DNA from: an uncultured Eubacteriales bacterium
GTDB taxonomy: Bacteria > Bacillota > Clostridia > Oscillospirales > Oscillospiraceae
Length of the DNA: 53,658 nucleotides
Direction of reading: 5' to 3'
NCBI GenBank assembly: GCA_958402445.1
Contig: CATXTO010000012.1
Coordinates: 1 to 53,658, forward strand
In this document: piece by piece, positions 34,865 to 43,260 of the stretch
How positions within the stretch are numbered: the stretch's first letter is position 1
How the letters are laid out: every line of letters starts with the position of its first letter
Notes under the pieces: model-generated
Database searches by the model: none
What the model was told of the DNA's origin: nothing
What the model saw: the letters and a program-made list of their open reading frames with translations, nothing else
Made by a program: the position numbers and the translations under genes

Positions 34865-35976
34865 CAGGGGCGAGGACCGAGGGGCGGGAGCCCCTGCTGC
34901 GTATTTCCAAGCGCTCCGCCGCACCCCGGCCTCTGGCCTGGGGCGTGCGGGCAGGCGCGATCCTGGCGGCCCTGGTGGTCTGCGGCTTCGTGATCTTCGG
35001 CATCACCAAAATGAACCCGGTGAAGGTCTACATAGCCATGTTCCAGGGCACCTTCCAGACCAACACCCGGCTCTGGGCCACCATCCGGGACTGCATGATG
35101 CTTCTGTGCATCGGCGTGGGCCTGGCGCCTGCGTTTAAAATGCGCTTTTGGAATATCGGCGCGGAGGGGCAGGTGCTGGCGGGGGGCATTGCCACCGCCG
35201 CCTGTATGATTTACCTCAGTGGCCGGGTTCCCACGGGAGCGCTGTTTCTGTGCATGGCCGCCGGGAGCCTTTTGTGCGGGGCCCTGTGGGGGATCCTGCC
35301 CGCGGTGTGCAAGGCCCGGTGGAATACCAACGAGACCCTGTTCACCCTCATGATGAATTATATTGCGATTCAGTTTACCTCCTATTTTGTGGCGCTGTGG
35401 GAGAAGCCCAAGGGCTCCAATACCGTGGGCGTGATCAACCAGCAGACCAAAATTGGCTGGTTTCCCACCCTGGGCGCCGGAAAGACCTATTGGATTACGG
35501 TGATTTTGGTTGTGGCCGTGGCGGTGTTTATGTTCCTGTATCTCAAATACACCAAGCAGGGCTATGAGATCGCCGTGGTGGGGAACTCGGAGAACACCGC
35601 CCGGTACGCCGGCATTCAGGTGGGCAGGGTGTATATCAGGACCATGGCCCTGTCCGGGGCTATTTGCGGCCTGGCCGGATTCATCGCCGTGGCCGGCGCG
35701 TCCCATACCATCTCCACCTCCACCGCCGGGGGTCAGGGCTTTACCGCCATCATCGTGGCCTGGCTGGCTAATTTCAACACCTTTGTCATGGGCTTGATCT
35801 CCTTCTTGCTGGTGTTTTTGGAGAAGGGCGCGGTGGAAATCGCCTCCCAGTTCCAGCTCAACGACTATGTGGCGAAGATCATCACCAGCATTATTCTGTT
35901 CTTCATCCTGGGCAGCGAGTTCCTGATTCAATACCGCGTCAAATTCCGCCGGCGCAAGAAGGAGGGTGCAGTATGA
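34861..35976 (+). CDS. ABC transporter permease (nucleoside/BMP type)
   Basis: 371-aa membrane protein of the BPD_transp_2 family with segments GLAPAFKMRFWNIGAEGQVLAGG and NETLFTLMMNYIAIQFTSYF, the pattern of the larger permease of these importers. It begins in the stop codon of the ATPase gene and ends in the start of the second permease (ATGA at both ends), so stoichiometric expression is likely. Hydrophobic helices start after a basic N-terminal 25 residues. Paralogue of 14517-15662. Confidence 0.9.
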   Translation: MTGARTEGREPLLRISKRSAAPRPLAWGVRAGAILAALVVCGFVIFGITKMNPVKVYIAMFQGTFQTNTRLWATIRDCMMLLCIGVGLAPAFKMRFWNIGAEGQVLAGGIATAACMIYLSGRVPTGALFLCMAAGSLLCGALWGILPAVCKARWNTNETLFTLMMNYIAIQFTSYFVALWEKPKGSNTVGVINQQTKIGWFPTLGAGKTYWITVILVVAVAVFMFLYLKYTKQGYEIAVVGNSENTARYAGIQVGRVYIRTMALSGAICGLAGFIAVAGASHTISTSTAGGQGFTAIIVAWLANFNTFVMGLISFLLVFLEKGAVEIASQFQLNDYVAKIITSIILFFILGSEFLIQYRVKFRRRKKEGAV

Positions 35977-36956
35977 CCCAGCTCATGGCCTTGATCCATG
36001 CCGCGGTCACCTTCGGCACGGTGATCCTCTTTGGCGCCCTGGGGGAGATTCTCACGGAGAAGGCGGGAAATTTGAACCTGGGCGTCCCGGGCATCATGTA
36101 CTTGGGGGGCATCGCCGGCCTTATGGGCACGTTTTTCTATGAGAGCGCCGCGGCGAACCCCAATCCGTTTTTGTGCGTGCTCATCGCCCTGGCCTGCGCC
36201 TTTGCGGCGGCGGCGCTGGGGGGCCTTTTGTACAGCTTCCTCACCATCACCCTGCGGGCCAACCAAAACGTCACAGGCTTGACCCTGACCATCTTCGGCT
36301 CCGGCTTCGCCAACTTCTACGGCGGCAGTCTGAACAAGCTGGCCGGCGGCGTGGGACAGATTTCCGTGTCCGTGACCAGCTCCGCCTTCCGGGCCAAGCT
36401 TCCGGGCCTGTCGGGCCTTCCTGTGGTGGGGAACCTGCTGTTTTCCTATGGCTTCCTCATGTACCTGGCCATCGTTCTGGCGGTGGCGCTGCACCTGTTT
36501 CTGAGCCGGTCCCGAAAGGGACTGAACCTGCGGGCCGTGGGGGAGAATCCCGCCACCGCCGACGCGGCGGGCATCCCGGTCACCCGGTACAAATACCTGG
36601 CCACCTGCATGGGAGCCGGGATCTCCGGCCTGGGCGGGCTGTACTATGTGATGGATTACACCATGGGCACCTGGGCCAATGACGGCTCCATCGAACGGCT
36701 GGGCTGGCTGGCGGTGGCCCTGGTGATCTTCGCCACCTGGCGGTCCCTGAACGCCATCTGGGGCGCGTACCTGTTCGGCGCGCTGTCCTGGCTGTATTTC
36801 TATCTGCCGGGCCTGACCCGCCGGTCCCAGGAGATTTTTAAGATGTTGCCGTATCTGGTGACCATTCTGGTGCTGATTTTTGTCTCCATGCGCCGGAAAC
36901 GGGAGAACCAGCCGCCGGCGGGCCTGGGCCTGGCTTATTTCCGGGAGGAGCGATAG
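35973..36956 (+). CDS. ABC transporter permease (nucleoside/BMP type)
   Basis: 327-aa membrane protein, the smaller permease. It contains ALGEILTEKAGNLNLGVPGIMYLGG at about 25-49 and TRYKYLATCMGAGISGLGG further on. Eight or nine hydrophobic helices are visible. Start overlaps the preceding stop (ATGA). Unlike the other transporter locus in this window, no BMP binding protein is encoded next to it, so it may share that receptor or use one encoded elsewhere. Confidence 0.9.
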   Translation: MTQLMALIHAAVTFGTVILFGALGEILTEKAGNLNLGVPGIMYLGGIAGLMGTFFYESAAANPNPFLCVLIALACAFAAAALGGLLYSFLTITLRANQNVTGLTLTIFGSGFANFYGGSLNKLAGGVGQISVSVTSSAFRAKLPGLSGLPVVGNLLFSYGFLMYLAIVLAVALHLFLSRSRKGLNLRAVGENPATADAAGIPVTRYKYLATCMGAGISGLGGLYYVMDYTMGTWANDGSIERLGWLAVALVIFATWRSLNAIWGAYLFGALSWLYFYLPGLTRRSQEIFKMLPYLVTILVLIFVSMRRKRENQPPAGLGLAYFREER

Positions 36957-36990
36957 CGCCAGCCCGGCGTCTGGGGAAGGGAGACTTGCT

Positions 36991-38025
36991 ATGGATACTC
37001 CAATCGCGCAGGCTCTGGCCTGCCTGCTGGCGGGGCGGTGCTTCGTCTGGACCGTCATCACAGACCGGCAGGGGTCCGCGCCCCGGGGCCGGGGCGCTCG
37101 GATGCTGGTGCTGCCGGAGGGCCAGTGTGGGTCTCTGGGCGGCGGCGCCCTGGAGGCCCGGGTCCTGGCCTTGGCCAGGGATAAGGGGCTGAGGCCCCAT
37201 TTGGAGGAATTTCAGCTCTCCGGCGGCGAGCCCGGCGTCTCCGGTTCCCTGTGCGGTGGGCGCTGCCAGGTGCTTATAGCCCCTGTCTGCCCCACGGCGC
37301 AGGCTCTGACGGTTTTTCAGGCGGCGGCGGAGGCGGAACGGGCTGGCAGGCAGGCTTGGTTTGTCTATGTTCTGGCGGAGGCGGCGGAAGCGCCCCCTTT
37401 TCAGCTCCTGCTGGGAAGCCGGCAGGGAGTCCTGGGGCAGGTGCAGGGGGACCAGGCGCTGCAGCGCCTGGCTGCCGGGTCGCCCAGTCAAATAGACCTG
37501 CACGGCGGCAGCCTGCCGGGCTGGCACTGTTTGGCGGACCCGATTCAAGGCGGAGGACGGCTGGTTCTGTTTGGAGGCGGCCATGTCTCCCTGGAGACGG
37601 CCCGGCTGGCCCAGCGGGTGGAGTTTCAGGTTGTGGTGGTGGACGACCGCCCCGAGTTTGCCAATCCAGCGCGCTTTCCCGGCTGTAGGATCTGGGTGAC
37701 AGAGGGGTTTCAGGACCTGGACCGTCTACAGGTGGGCCCGGAGGATTCCCTGGTGATCGTGACCCGGGACCATGTGTGGGATCAGACGGTGCTGGCCTGG
37801 GCCCTGGGGAAAAACGCCGCCTATCTGGGGATGATGGGCAGCCGAGCCAAACGGGATGCGGTTTATGCCGCCCTGCGCCGGGCGGGCTGCGATGGCGCCG
37901 CGCTGGAGGCGGTGCACTGCCCGGTGGGCCTTTCCATCGGGGCGCAGACCCCGGAGGAAATTGCCGTGAGCATCGTGGCGCAGCTTATCGAGAGTAGGGC
38001 CCAACGGCGGCAGGCCGGAAGATAG
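36991..38025 (+). CDS. xdhC: XdhC/CoxI family molybdenum-hydroxylase maturation protein
   Basis: 344-aa protein. The N-terminal XdhC_CoxI domain includes GSAPRGRGARMLV and GSLGGGALEARV. The C-terminal Rossmann domain (about 190-344) starts RLVLFGGGHVSLETARLAQ and includes VVVDDRPEFAN and YLGMMGSRAKRDAV. XdhC binds molybdenum cofactor and aids its sulfuration and insertion into xanthine dehydrogenase-type enzymes. ATG 36991 follows GGGGAAGGGAG. It is 34 nt after the permease, linking this importer to purine or other heterocycle oxidation. No hydroxylase structural gene is in the window. Confidence 0.9.
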   Translation: MDTPIAQALACLLAGRCFVWTVITDRQGSAPRGRGARMLVLPEGQCGSLGGGALEARVLALARDKGLRPHLEEFQLSGGEPGVSGSLCGGRCQVLIAPVCPTAQALTVFQAAAEAERAGRQAWFVYVLAEAAEAPPFQLLLGSRQGVLGQVQGDQALQRLAAGSPSQIDLHGGSLPGWHCLADPIQGGGRLVLFGGGHVSLETARLAQRVEFQVVVVDDRPEFANPARFPGCRIWVTEGFQDLDRLQVGPEDSLVIVTRDHVWDQTVLAWALGKNAAYLGMMGSRAKRDAVYAALRRAGCDGAALEAVHCPVGLSIGAQTPEEIAVSIVAQLIESRAQRRQAGR

Positions 38026-38275
38026 TATGGCGGGGTGTGCGCAGCGCACCTCGCCATTCGTTCGATGGATAAATACTGATGGAGGCGAGCTGCGCTTATC
38101 TGAAAAGGTCCGTCCCGGCAGGAAGTCCAAGCGGCGACCACAGGTCGCCCCTGCAGAGGTAGGGCGAAAAAAATATAGGGGCGAGCTCAGCCGGGGTATC
38201 ATAGGGATAAAAGTGAACCGCGGGGGAATCCCTGTGATGGGGTGGACAGTTTCGGCTGCCCGCCTCTTACCCGTG

Positions 38276-38600
38276 CTATGCGGCGGGGTCTGTGTTTGTG
38301 GTGGCTTCTCGTTCTACCGGCATATCTGCGCTTGGCTCCGGCTGCTCCACCGGCGTGGCCATTCGCCCAATGTCCCGACAGTAAATCCTGACACTCGGCA
38401 GTGCGGGAATACTTTGCAGCCTGTTCCCCGATCGCAATCCGCTCAATAAACAGCCTCGGGATTTCCGGCGTCAGCACGGGGATGTGCAACTGCCGCTTGG
38501 CTTTCTCAATGGACTACGCCGCGTTAGGCAGCGCGTTTTGCGAATGTGCCATCCGCTCCTCCAACTGAGACAGCTTCTCTCGTGAGCCAAAGAAATTCTT
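38276..38600 (-). pseudogene. C-terminal remnant of a large serine recombinase
   Basis: Minus-strand remnant: REKLSQLEERMAHSQNALPNAA, an in-frame TAG, then SIEKAKRQLHIPVLTPEIPR and LFIERIAIGEQAAKYSRTA. After RTA the frame shifts to LPSVRIYCRDIGRM followed by a Pro/Glu-rich tail to TAG at 38276. The LTPEI..LFIERI..GE...KYSRTA..IYYRDIG pattern is that of the C-terminal domain (DUF4368) of transposon serine recombinases. The catalytic domain is absent. It marks a lost mobile element. Confidence 0.7.
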
Positions 38601-38610
38601 TGGCAAAGAT

Positions 38611-38832
38611 GTGGGTGACGGCACATACCTGCAAAAATACATCACCGAATATAGCAAGTTCTATTCCCCCCGGCATCGGGCAGACGGAAAGTGTGCCAAG
38701 GAGTTCAGCGGCAATGATATAACTCGGGAACAGTTCGAGGTATGGCGAAGGCCGGCAAGTCAGGCCCGCAGGGAGCATGTGGACAAGAAGATCTCCGGTG
38801 AGGAGCTGTTGGCGGGAATATGGGATCATTGA
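38611..38832 (+). pseudogene. Unassigned ORF fragment next to the recombinase scar
   Basis: Open frame of 73 codons (DGTYLQKYITEYSKFY near the start, ISGEELLAGIWDH at the end) with protein-like composition and no ribosome site. The frame continues in from about 38590, where a small palindrome GCCAAAGAAATTCTTTGGC sits. I do not recognise it. It is probably part of the same decayed mobile element. Confidence 0.3.
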
Positions 38833-38840
38833 ACCACAGA

Positions 38841-38885
38841 AAAACAGGCGGAAGCGTGCCAGATGGTTACGCTTCCGCCTGTTTT
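38841..38885. terminator. Strong bidirectional terminator-like stem
   Basis: Perfect 17-bp stem AAAACAGGCGGAAGCGT (38841-38857) / complement (38869-38885), 11-nt loop, with T-runs outside both arms. It probably ends transcripts coming from the BlaR1/BlaI side and from the plus strand. Confidence 0.8.
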
Positions 38886-39001
38886 GATTTGCTTGATTTT
38901 TCCTTCGTTGCCGTAGGGCCACAGCTTGCTTTCAGTAGGTGTTCTGCGGCCACGCGGGCAACCGCCTCCTGCCGCTTGACCAAAATCGCGCACAAAGCCT
39001 T
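38867..39001 (-). pseudogene. Truncated mobile-element protein tail
   Basis: A minus-strand frame of 44 residues (ALCAILVKRQEAVARVAAEH, then a Lys/Ser-rich end) runs to a TAA at 38867-38869, but is preceded by stops and has no start. Protein-like composition suggests the C-terminus of a gene whose rest is lost. The last codons form one arm of the stem at 38841-38885. Family not identified. Confidence 0.3.
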
Positions 39002-39040
39002 CTATGGTTAGGCGGGTCGTCGCAAGGAAGCCTTTTTTCC

Positions 39041-40654
39041 TTACTGCCCCGCCATAAAAGATTCCGCTAATGTTACCGCGTCGTCCATGGACAGTTGCGG
39101 TTGTCTGTTGCAAGACTGCAGTGCATACTGGATGCCATCGGCATCCCAGATCAGTACATATCCCTCTACCACTCCTTTGGGGGCGGAAGACAGATCAAAC
39201 TTACCATCTGCGTCTTCGGTAGGATCCAGATTTATGGTTTTGAGCCACTTAGCATCTTTATCGCCTACTTTTGTTTTGGTTTCCTCAATCGCGTTATACT
39301 GTTGCACCGAATCCTTTTTTGCCATAATGTCGATTGAAATTAATCCTAGGGTGTTTAAATGATACCCATAATATCCGGTTACACATCGATACGGCGCATA
39401 CTCCTTCAGGTCTTGGTATGCCGCCTCATCGTAGATTGCTTTTTGTGCATTTGGCACGATCTCTTGCCAAGCTGCAAAGCTCACCTGTTTTTTAATACCG
39501 AGGCCTTCCGCTGTAGCGACGCAGACATATTTCCCGTTCAAAAGATCAGGGAAATGTACCGGAAAGCCCATTTTTTCTGTCAACACATCTTCCGGTTGAA
39601 CCGACGTGTTACTGCAACTGAATAAAAGGCTCGCATCCTGAACTGATTTTTCCACTATTTGATAAGAACCGTCTTTCTGGTCGAGTGTAAAAATTGTTTT
39701 CAGGGCAGAGGGCAGTGCGTTTGCAGACACAGGGTTCAATGCCAGTCCCGCACATAGGGCAACCACCGTGGTAAGCCCAACGGCAATCACATAAAAGGCC
39801 GGCTTTTTATAGTGTAGCACATTGTTGATACGACCTTTTACGTCTCCCTGGCTGAAGGACAAAAGAGTACTGCCCGCAAAACGCCTGCCTGTGGCCAGGG
39901 AGAGAATAGATAGGGAATATTTCTGTTTTACACCGCTCCCCAGTTTATGGATGACCACCTCATCGCAAGACATTTCCATGTCCTTTCCGGAGAGAAAAAA
40001 CGCCGCCCATACCAGCGGATTGAACCAATGGATACACAGGACAAGAAAACTCACAAGCCTAATGATATGGTCGAGCCGGCGGATATGGGTTTGCTCGTGC
40101 AACAGTACGTATTGTCGTTCCGGTCCCGAAAGAAACGCCGGCAAATAGATTTTTGGACGAATCACACCCATGACAAACGGCGTGGAGAGTTTCTTCGAAC
40201 TATATATGTTATCTGTATCATGTACAGAGTCAGCTAATCGTTTTTTCAGTCTAAGCAGCGCCACAAGATTAAAAACCAGCAATGCCACAATTCCAATCAG
40301 CCAAAGGGCAGTCAAAATATGCTGCGGCGTCGGTTCCAACGCCCCATAGGGAGCATGTGGAGAAACTGTGGCGGTTCCAATTGGAACGGCACCGCCGCTG
40401 ACGGTTTCCAGCGGCACATACTGTTCGAGAAAAGGGCGGACCTCATCCGCAGTTTTTCCTGCAATGGCCAACATGCTCAGAGAGCTCTCAAAAGACCATG
40501 GACAGATCAAGCGGAACAGGGCAACACTCCACAATAGATAAGAAAAACGCTTGGGCGCTTTCTGTAGCGCAATTCTTGCCAGAAGGATAAAAAGAATCGC
40601 AAAGCTTGCGGTATAGCTCATATTAAGCAGCTGTAAAAAGGTTTGATCCAGCAT
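39041..40654 (-). CDS. BlaR1/MecR1-type M56 peptidase sensor
   Basis: 537-aa membrane protein. Four N-terminal hydrophobic helices (about 10-28, 36-52, 112-135, 205-222) and the zinc-peptidase motif HEQTH, followed by EMSCDEVVIHKLG, identify an M56/BlaR1-like protease. A further helix (about 284-306) leads to an external C-terminal domain of about 230 residues that lacks the penicillin-binding SxxK pattern as far as I can see. It would sense a signal and cleave the BlaI-type repressor encoded 2 nt upstream. AGGAGGAAT precedes the ATG. Base composition is AT-richer than the neighbours, suggesting transfer. Confidence 0.88.
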   Translation of the reverse strand: MLDQTFLQLLNMSYTASFAILFILLARIALQKAPKRFSYLLWSVALFRLICPWSFESSLSMLAIAGKTADEVRPFLEQYVPLETVSGGAVPIGTATVSPHAPYGALEPTPQHILTALWLIGIVALLVFNLVALLRLKKRLADSVHDTDNIYSSKKLSTPFVMGVIRPKIYLPAFLSGPERQYVLLHEQTHIRRLDHIIRLVSFLVLCIHWFNPLVWAAFFLSGKDMEMSCDEVVIHKLGSGVKQKYSLSILSLATGRRFAGSTLLSFSQGDVKGRINNVLHYKKPAFYVIAVGLTTVVALCAGLALNPVSANALPSALKTIFTLDQKDGSYQIVEKSVQDASLLFSCSNTSVQPEDVLTEKMGFPVHFPDLLNGKYVCVATAEGLGIKKQVSFAAWQEIVPNAQKAIYDEAAYQDLKEYAPYRCVTGYYGYHLNTLGLISIDIMAKKDSVQQYNAIEETKTKVGDKDAKWLKTINLDPTEDADGKFDLSSAPKGVVEGYVLIWDADGIQYALQSCNRQPQLSMDDAVTLAESFMAGQ

Positions 40655-40656
40655 TG

Positions 40657-41019
40657 CTATTCCTCCTTATGCGCATTAATAATCCGCTGAAGCTCACGAA
40701 TTTCTGTTTCACTTAGCCTGTTCCTGCGGGTGAATGCGGCAAAAAACTGCGGCAGCGAGCCGCCGAAAGTCTCACTTAGAAACTGCTCGCCCTGTGCCGC
40801 TGTAAAATCGTCCTTGGTCATCAAGGGACTGACAATTCCATCTTGATTTTGAAAGAGTTCCCTGTCGCACAGCCTTTTGAGCATCGTATAGGTCGTGGAT
40901 TTCTTCCAGTTTAGCTCCTTCTCGCACAGTTTTACAAGCTCCCCCGAGGAGACCGGTGCATGCAGCCAAATCAAATCGGCGAATCGCTGCTCCCGCTCTC
41001 CCAGTTTATATTGCTCCAT
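40657..41019 (-). CDS. BlaI/MecI/CopY family transcriptional repressor
   Basis: 120-aa winged-helix repressor. The DNA-binding region is LGEREQRFADLIWLHAPVSSGELVKLCEKELNWKKSTTYTMLKRL without internal breaks; the C-terminal part (ETFGGSLPQFFAAF onwards) is the dimerisation region with the usual protease-sensitive site. ATG 41019 follows GGGAGG by 8 nt. A perfectly placed dyad upstream (41056-41087) is the likely autoregulatory operator. It forms an operon with the M56 peptidase. Targets beyond itself are unknown; no beta-lactamase gene is adjacent. Confidence 0.9.
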   Translation of the reverse strand: MEQYKLGEREQRFADLIWLHAPVSSGELVKLCEKELNWKKSTTYTMLKRLCDRELFQNQDGIVSPLMTKDDFTAAQGEQFLSETFGGSLPQFFAAFTRRNRLSETEIRELQRIINAHKEE

Positions 41020-41055
41020 CAAACATACCTCCCGTCCAAATCAGGCATAAGACTA

Positions 41056-41104
41056 ATCCTGTTAGACTACTATAAGTTTAACAGGATCTAGATGCATCTG
41101 TCAA
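41056..41104 (-). promoter_or_regulatory. Promoter and operator of the BlaI/BlaR1-type pair
   Basis: Minus strand: -35 TTGACA (41099-41104), 17-nt spacer, -10 TTAAAC (41076-41081). A dyad with 13-nt arms and one mismatch (ATCCTGTTAGACT at 41056-41068, mirrored at 41075-41087) spans the -10 and is a good BlaI-type operator candidate. Confidence 0.7.
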
Positions 41105-41161
41105 GCCGTTTAAACAGACAATTCGGCTTGGAATTTCTGTGCCGGAGCGGAAGTACGTTTT

Positions 41162-42469
41162 TTATTTGGCTTGTTTCTGTTCCGCCAGTCTGCGCACCAG
41201 CTCCATGGCGTCGAGACGAGGCACCCGCGGCTTGTCGCGGAAGCCTGTTTCGGTGAGCTCCACATGGTGCTTTTCGGCGAGTTCCATCATCTGGCGGCCA
41301 CTGAGCGCCCCGCGCCCCGCCTCGACGCCATGCCCCTGTGCCATGCGGTAGGGGTCGCAGGCTTTGGGCGTGCCTAAGTTGCGTCGAAAGACGGCGGGCG
41401 GGGTGGTCATCACTGCGATTTCCTCTCCCGTCACCGGGCGCTGGGGCTGAAAACTGTTGTTTTTATATCCGATGACGCAACCCAGCTCCAGCAGCGCGCG
41501 CACGTGCTCCATCTGGGGACAGGCGGGGTCCAAGTCCTCAAAGGGGCTGAGGGCGATCAGCTCGCTGACCGGGACCACGCGATACCCGAATTGCTGCAGC
41601 AGCTCGAGCTGCCGCCCCAGCGCGTCGGCCACCGGCGTCTGCCTGGACATATTGAAGCCGTCCTTCTGGGAGATGATCTGGCCGTTGAGACTGTCGGGAT
41701 TCTCACGGAGCATCTGCTCCAGCGGGCGCACCATCGCATCCACGTCCCTTTGATAGTCGCCGCAGCTGGCTTTCCACCCGCCGCCGTCGAACCCCGCCGC
41801 CATATACTGATACCCCATGAATTGATAGGCGTCATATGCGTTAAACCCATCCGGGATGGCGTCGATATAGTGGGGCGGGCGGGAAAGGCGCATGGTGTAG
41901 CCGAACTCCTGCTGCAGATGGTCGTGGAGCCTGCGCAGGTCGCCCACCACCTGGTCGATGGTATCAAAGGATCGCCGCTGGCGGTAGACCAGGTTCATGG
42001 GGCCGAACAGATGATGGGTACAGCTGTGGTTGGAGATCTCATGGCCGGCGTCCAGAATGGCGCGGATGAGCTGGGGGCAGTCGATGGCGCCGGCCAGCTT
42101 GTCCCACCCAAACATAGGGTAGTGGTCGGATTTGCAGCCGCCCCAGTTGAAGGAGCCCAGCGCCCCTTCGGTATCGGGGTAGTTGTCCGCCGTGGAGCCC
42201 ACCACGTCGAAGGTACCCCGGGCTCCGTATTTGGCCATCACGCCCAGCAGGTACTCGGTCAGTCCCTTGCCGCCCTTGGGTGGGTTACACCCCATGGCCA
42301 TGGGACCGTCGTCAAATGTCATGGACACCACCCTTTGGCCGGGGACGGGGTGTACGAACTCGATGCGGCGAACCGGGCTCAGCCTCTTGCCCGCCCGCTC
42401 CTTTTTGTACTTCTTGCGCAGTTTATTGGCCGTGCGCGCCGCGTCATATAGAAACAGAAAACGACTCAT
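41162..42469 (-). CDS. NodB-type polysaccharide deacetylase with SLH-like C-terminal segment
   Basis: 435-aa protein. The NodB domain has the metal/catalytic SMTFDDGP (Asp53, Asp54) and HEISNHSCTHH (His148, His152), with long inserts between motifs. After about residue 309 an SLH-like module appears (FEDLDP, then VRALLELGCVIGYKNNSFQP). No signal peptide is evident, which is odd for a deacetylase with an SLH-like part. The start overlaps the PHP gene stop (ATGA), with GGGGGAAAG upstream. Last gene of a three-gene operon with PHP and ATP-grasp enzymes. Substrate unknown. Confidence 0.85.
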   Translation of the reverse strand: MSRFLFLYDAARTANKLRKKYKKERAGKRLSPVRRIEFVHPVPGQRVVSMTFDDGPMAMGCNPPKGGKGLTEYLLGVMAKYGARGTFDVVGSTADNYPDTEGALGSFNWGGCKSDHYPMFGWDKLAGAIDCPQLIRAILDAGHEISNHSCTHHLFGPMNLVYRQRRSFDTIDQVVGDLRRLHDHLQQEFGYTMRLSRPPHYIDAIPDGFNAYDAYQFMGYQYMAAGFDGGGWKASCGDYQRDVDAMVRPLEQMLRENPDSLNGQIISQKDGFNMSRQTPVADALGRQLELLQQFGYRVVPVSELIALSPFEDLDPACPQMEHVRALLELGCVIGYKNNSFQPQRPVTGEEIAVMTTPPAVFRRNLGTPKACDPYRMAQGHGVEAGRGALSGRQMMELAEKHHVELTETGFRDKPRVPRLDAMELVRRLAEQKQAK

Positions 42470-43260
42470 TTCTTTCCCCCGTTCGATTGATTTGATGCGG
42501 CCGTCGGACGGAACCGGACCCACACGCCCCAGCCAATTTTGGCCAGCGCCTTGGCGGCTTCGCAGAGCGAGCGACCGCACAGCGCCTTTTGTAGCTGCGA
42601 CATCCCCTCGTGCCAGGGCCAGGAAGGGGAGCCGTTCATCTGTCCCCGGGTGTGCAGCAGCAGGTCCCGTACGGCTTGCTCCGTCCAGCCGTTTAATGGC
42701 GCGGGACAGTCAAATTCAGTATAGGTGGCGCCCAGTTCGGCGCGCCGATGGGAATCGCTGGCTGCCAGCAGGCGCACATCGAGCCCCTCAACCTCCCGTT
42801 GGAATGCCGCGTTGAGATCACCTTTGCGGGTCACGGCCGAGCGGCCATTGTATCCCTCTACCAGATCAAAGCGAGGCGCCAGCTCCCGCACACGATCCGC
42901 GCCGGGCCCTTTGCAAGGGTGGGCCCAAATGCACAGTCCGCCCGCTTCCTGCACGGCGCGCAGCACGTCGGCGGAGTCATAACAGCCCTTTGCCCCTCTT
43001 GGGATGGCGTGTTCGATGCCGAATGGGACAAAAAGGCCGATCACGTGGCCGATTTCGGTGGAGAATTCGCAGCCGCGGATAAGCAGCGCGCCGCCTCCCA
43101 CCCGGTTTTGCCGCTCCAGCTCAGCAAATGCAGCCGTGGTGTTGTGGTCGCACACCGCCACGGCAGTTAGCCCTCGGCAATAGGCCCAGCGGGCGATGGC
43201 AGCGATGCTCATGCTCCCGTCGTCGGACGCGCGGGAATGTACATGGGTGTCAAGTTTCAT
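42466..43260 (-). CDS. PHP-domain metal-dependent phosphoesterase
   Basis: 264-aa PHP-family hydrolase. Metal-binding motifs in order: KLDTHVHSRASDDG (2-15), AVAVCDHNTT, IRGCEFSTEIGH, IWAHPCKG and AASDSHRRAELG. Similar stand-alone PHP proteins hydrolyse small phosphate esters or nucleotides. The C-terminal 60 residues lie outside the domain. ATG 43260 has GGAGG upstream and overlaps the ATP-grasp stop (ATGA); its own stop overlaps the deacetylase start. It likely acts in one pathway with both neighbours. Confidence 0.88.
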   Translation of the reverse strand: MKLDTHVHSRASDDGSMSIAAIARWAYCRGLTAVAVCDHNTTAAFAELERQNRVGGGALLIRGCEFSTEIGHVIGLFVPFGIEHAIPRGAKGCYDSADVLRAVQEAGGLCIWAHPCKGPGADRVRELAPRFDLVEGYNGRSAVTRKGDLNAAFQREVEGLDVRLLAASDSHRRAELGATYTEFDCPAPLNGWTEQAVRDLLLHTRGQMNGSPSWPWHEGMSQLQKALCGRSLCEAAKALAKIGWGVWVRFRPTAASNQSNGGKK

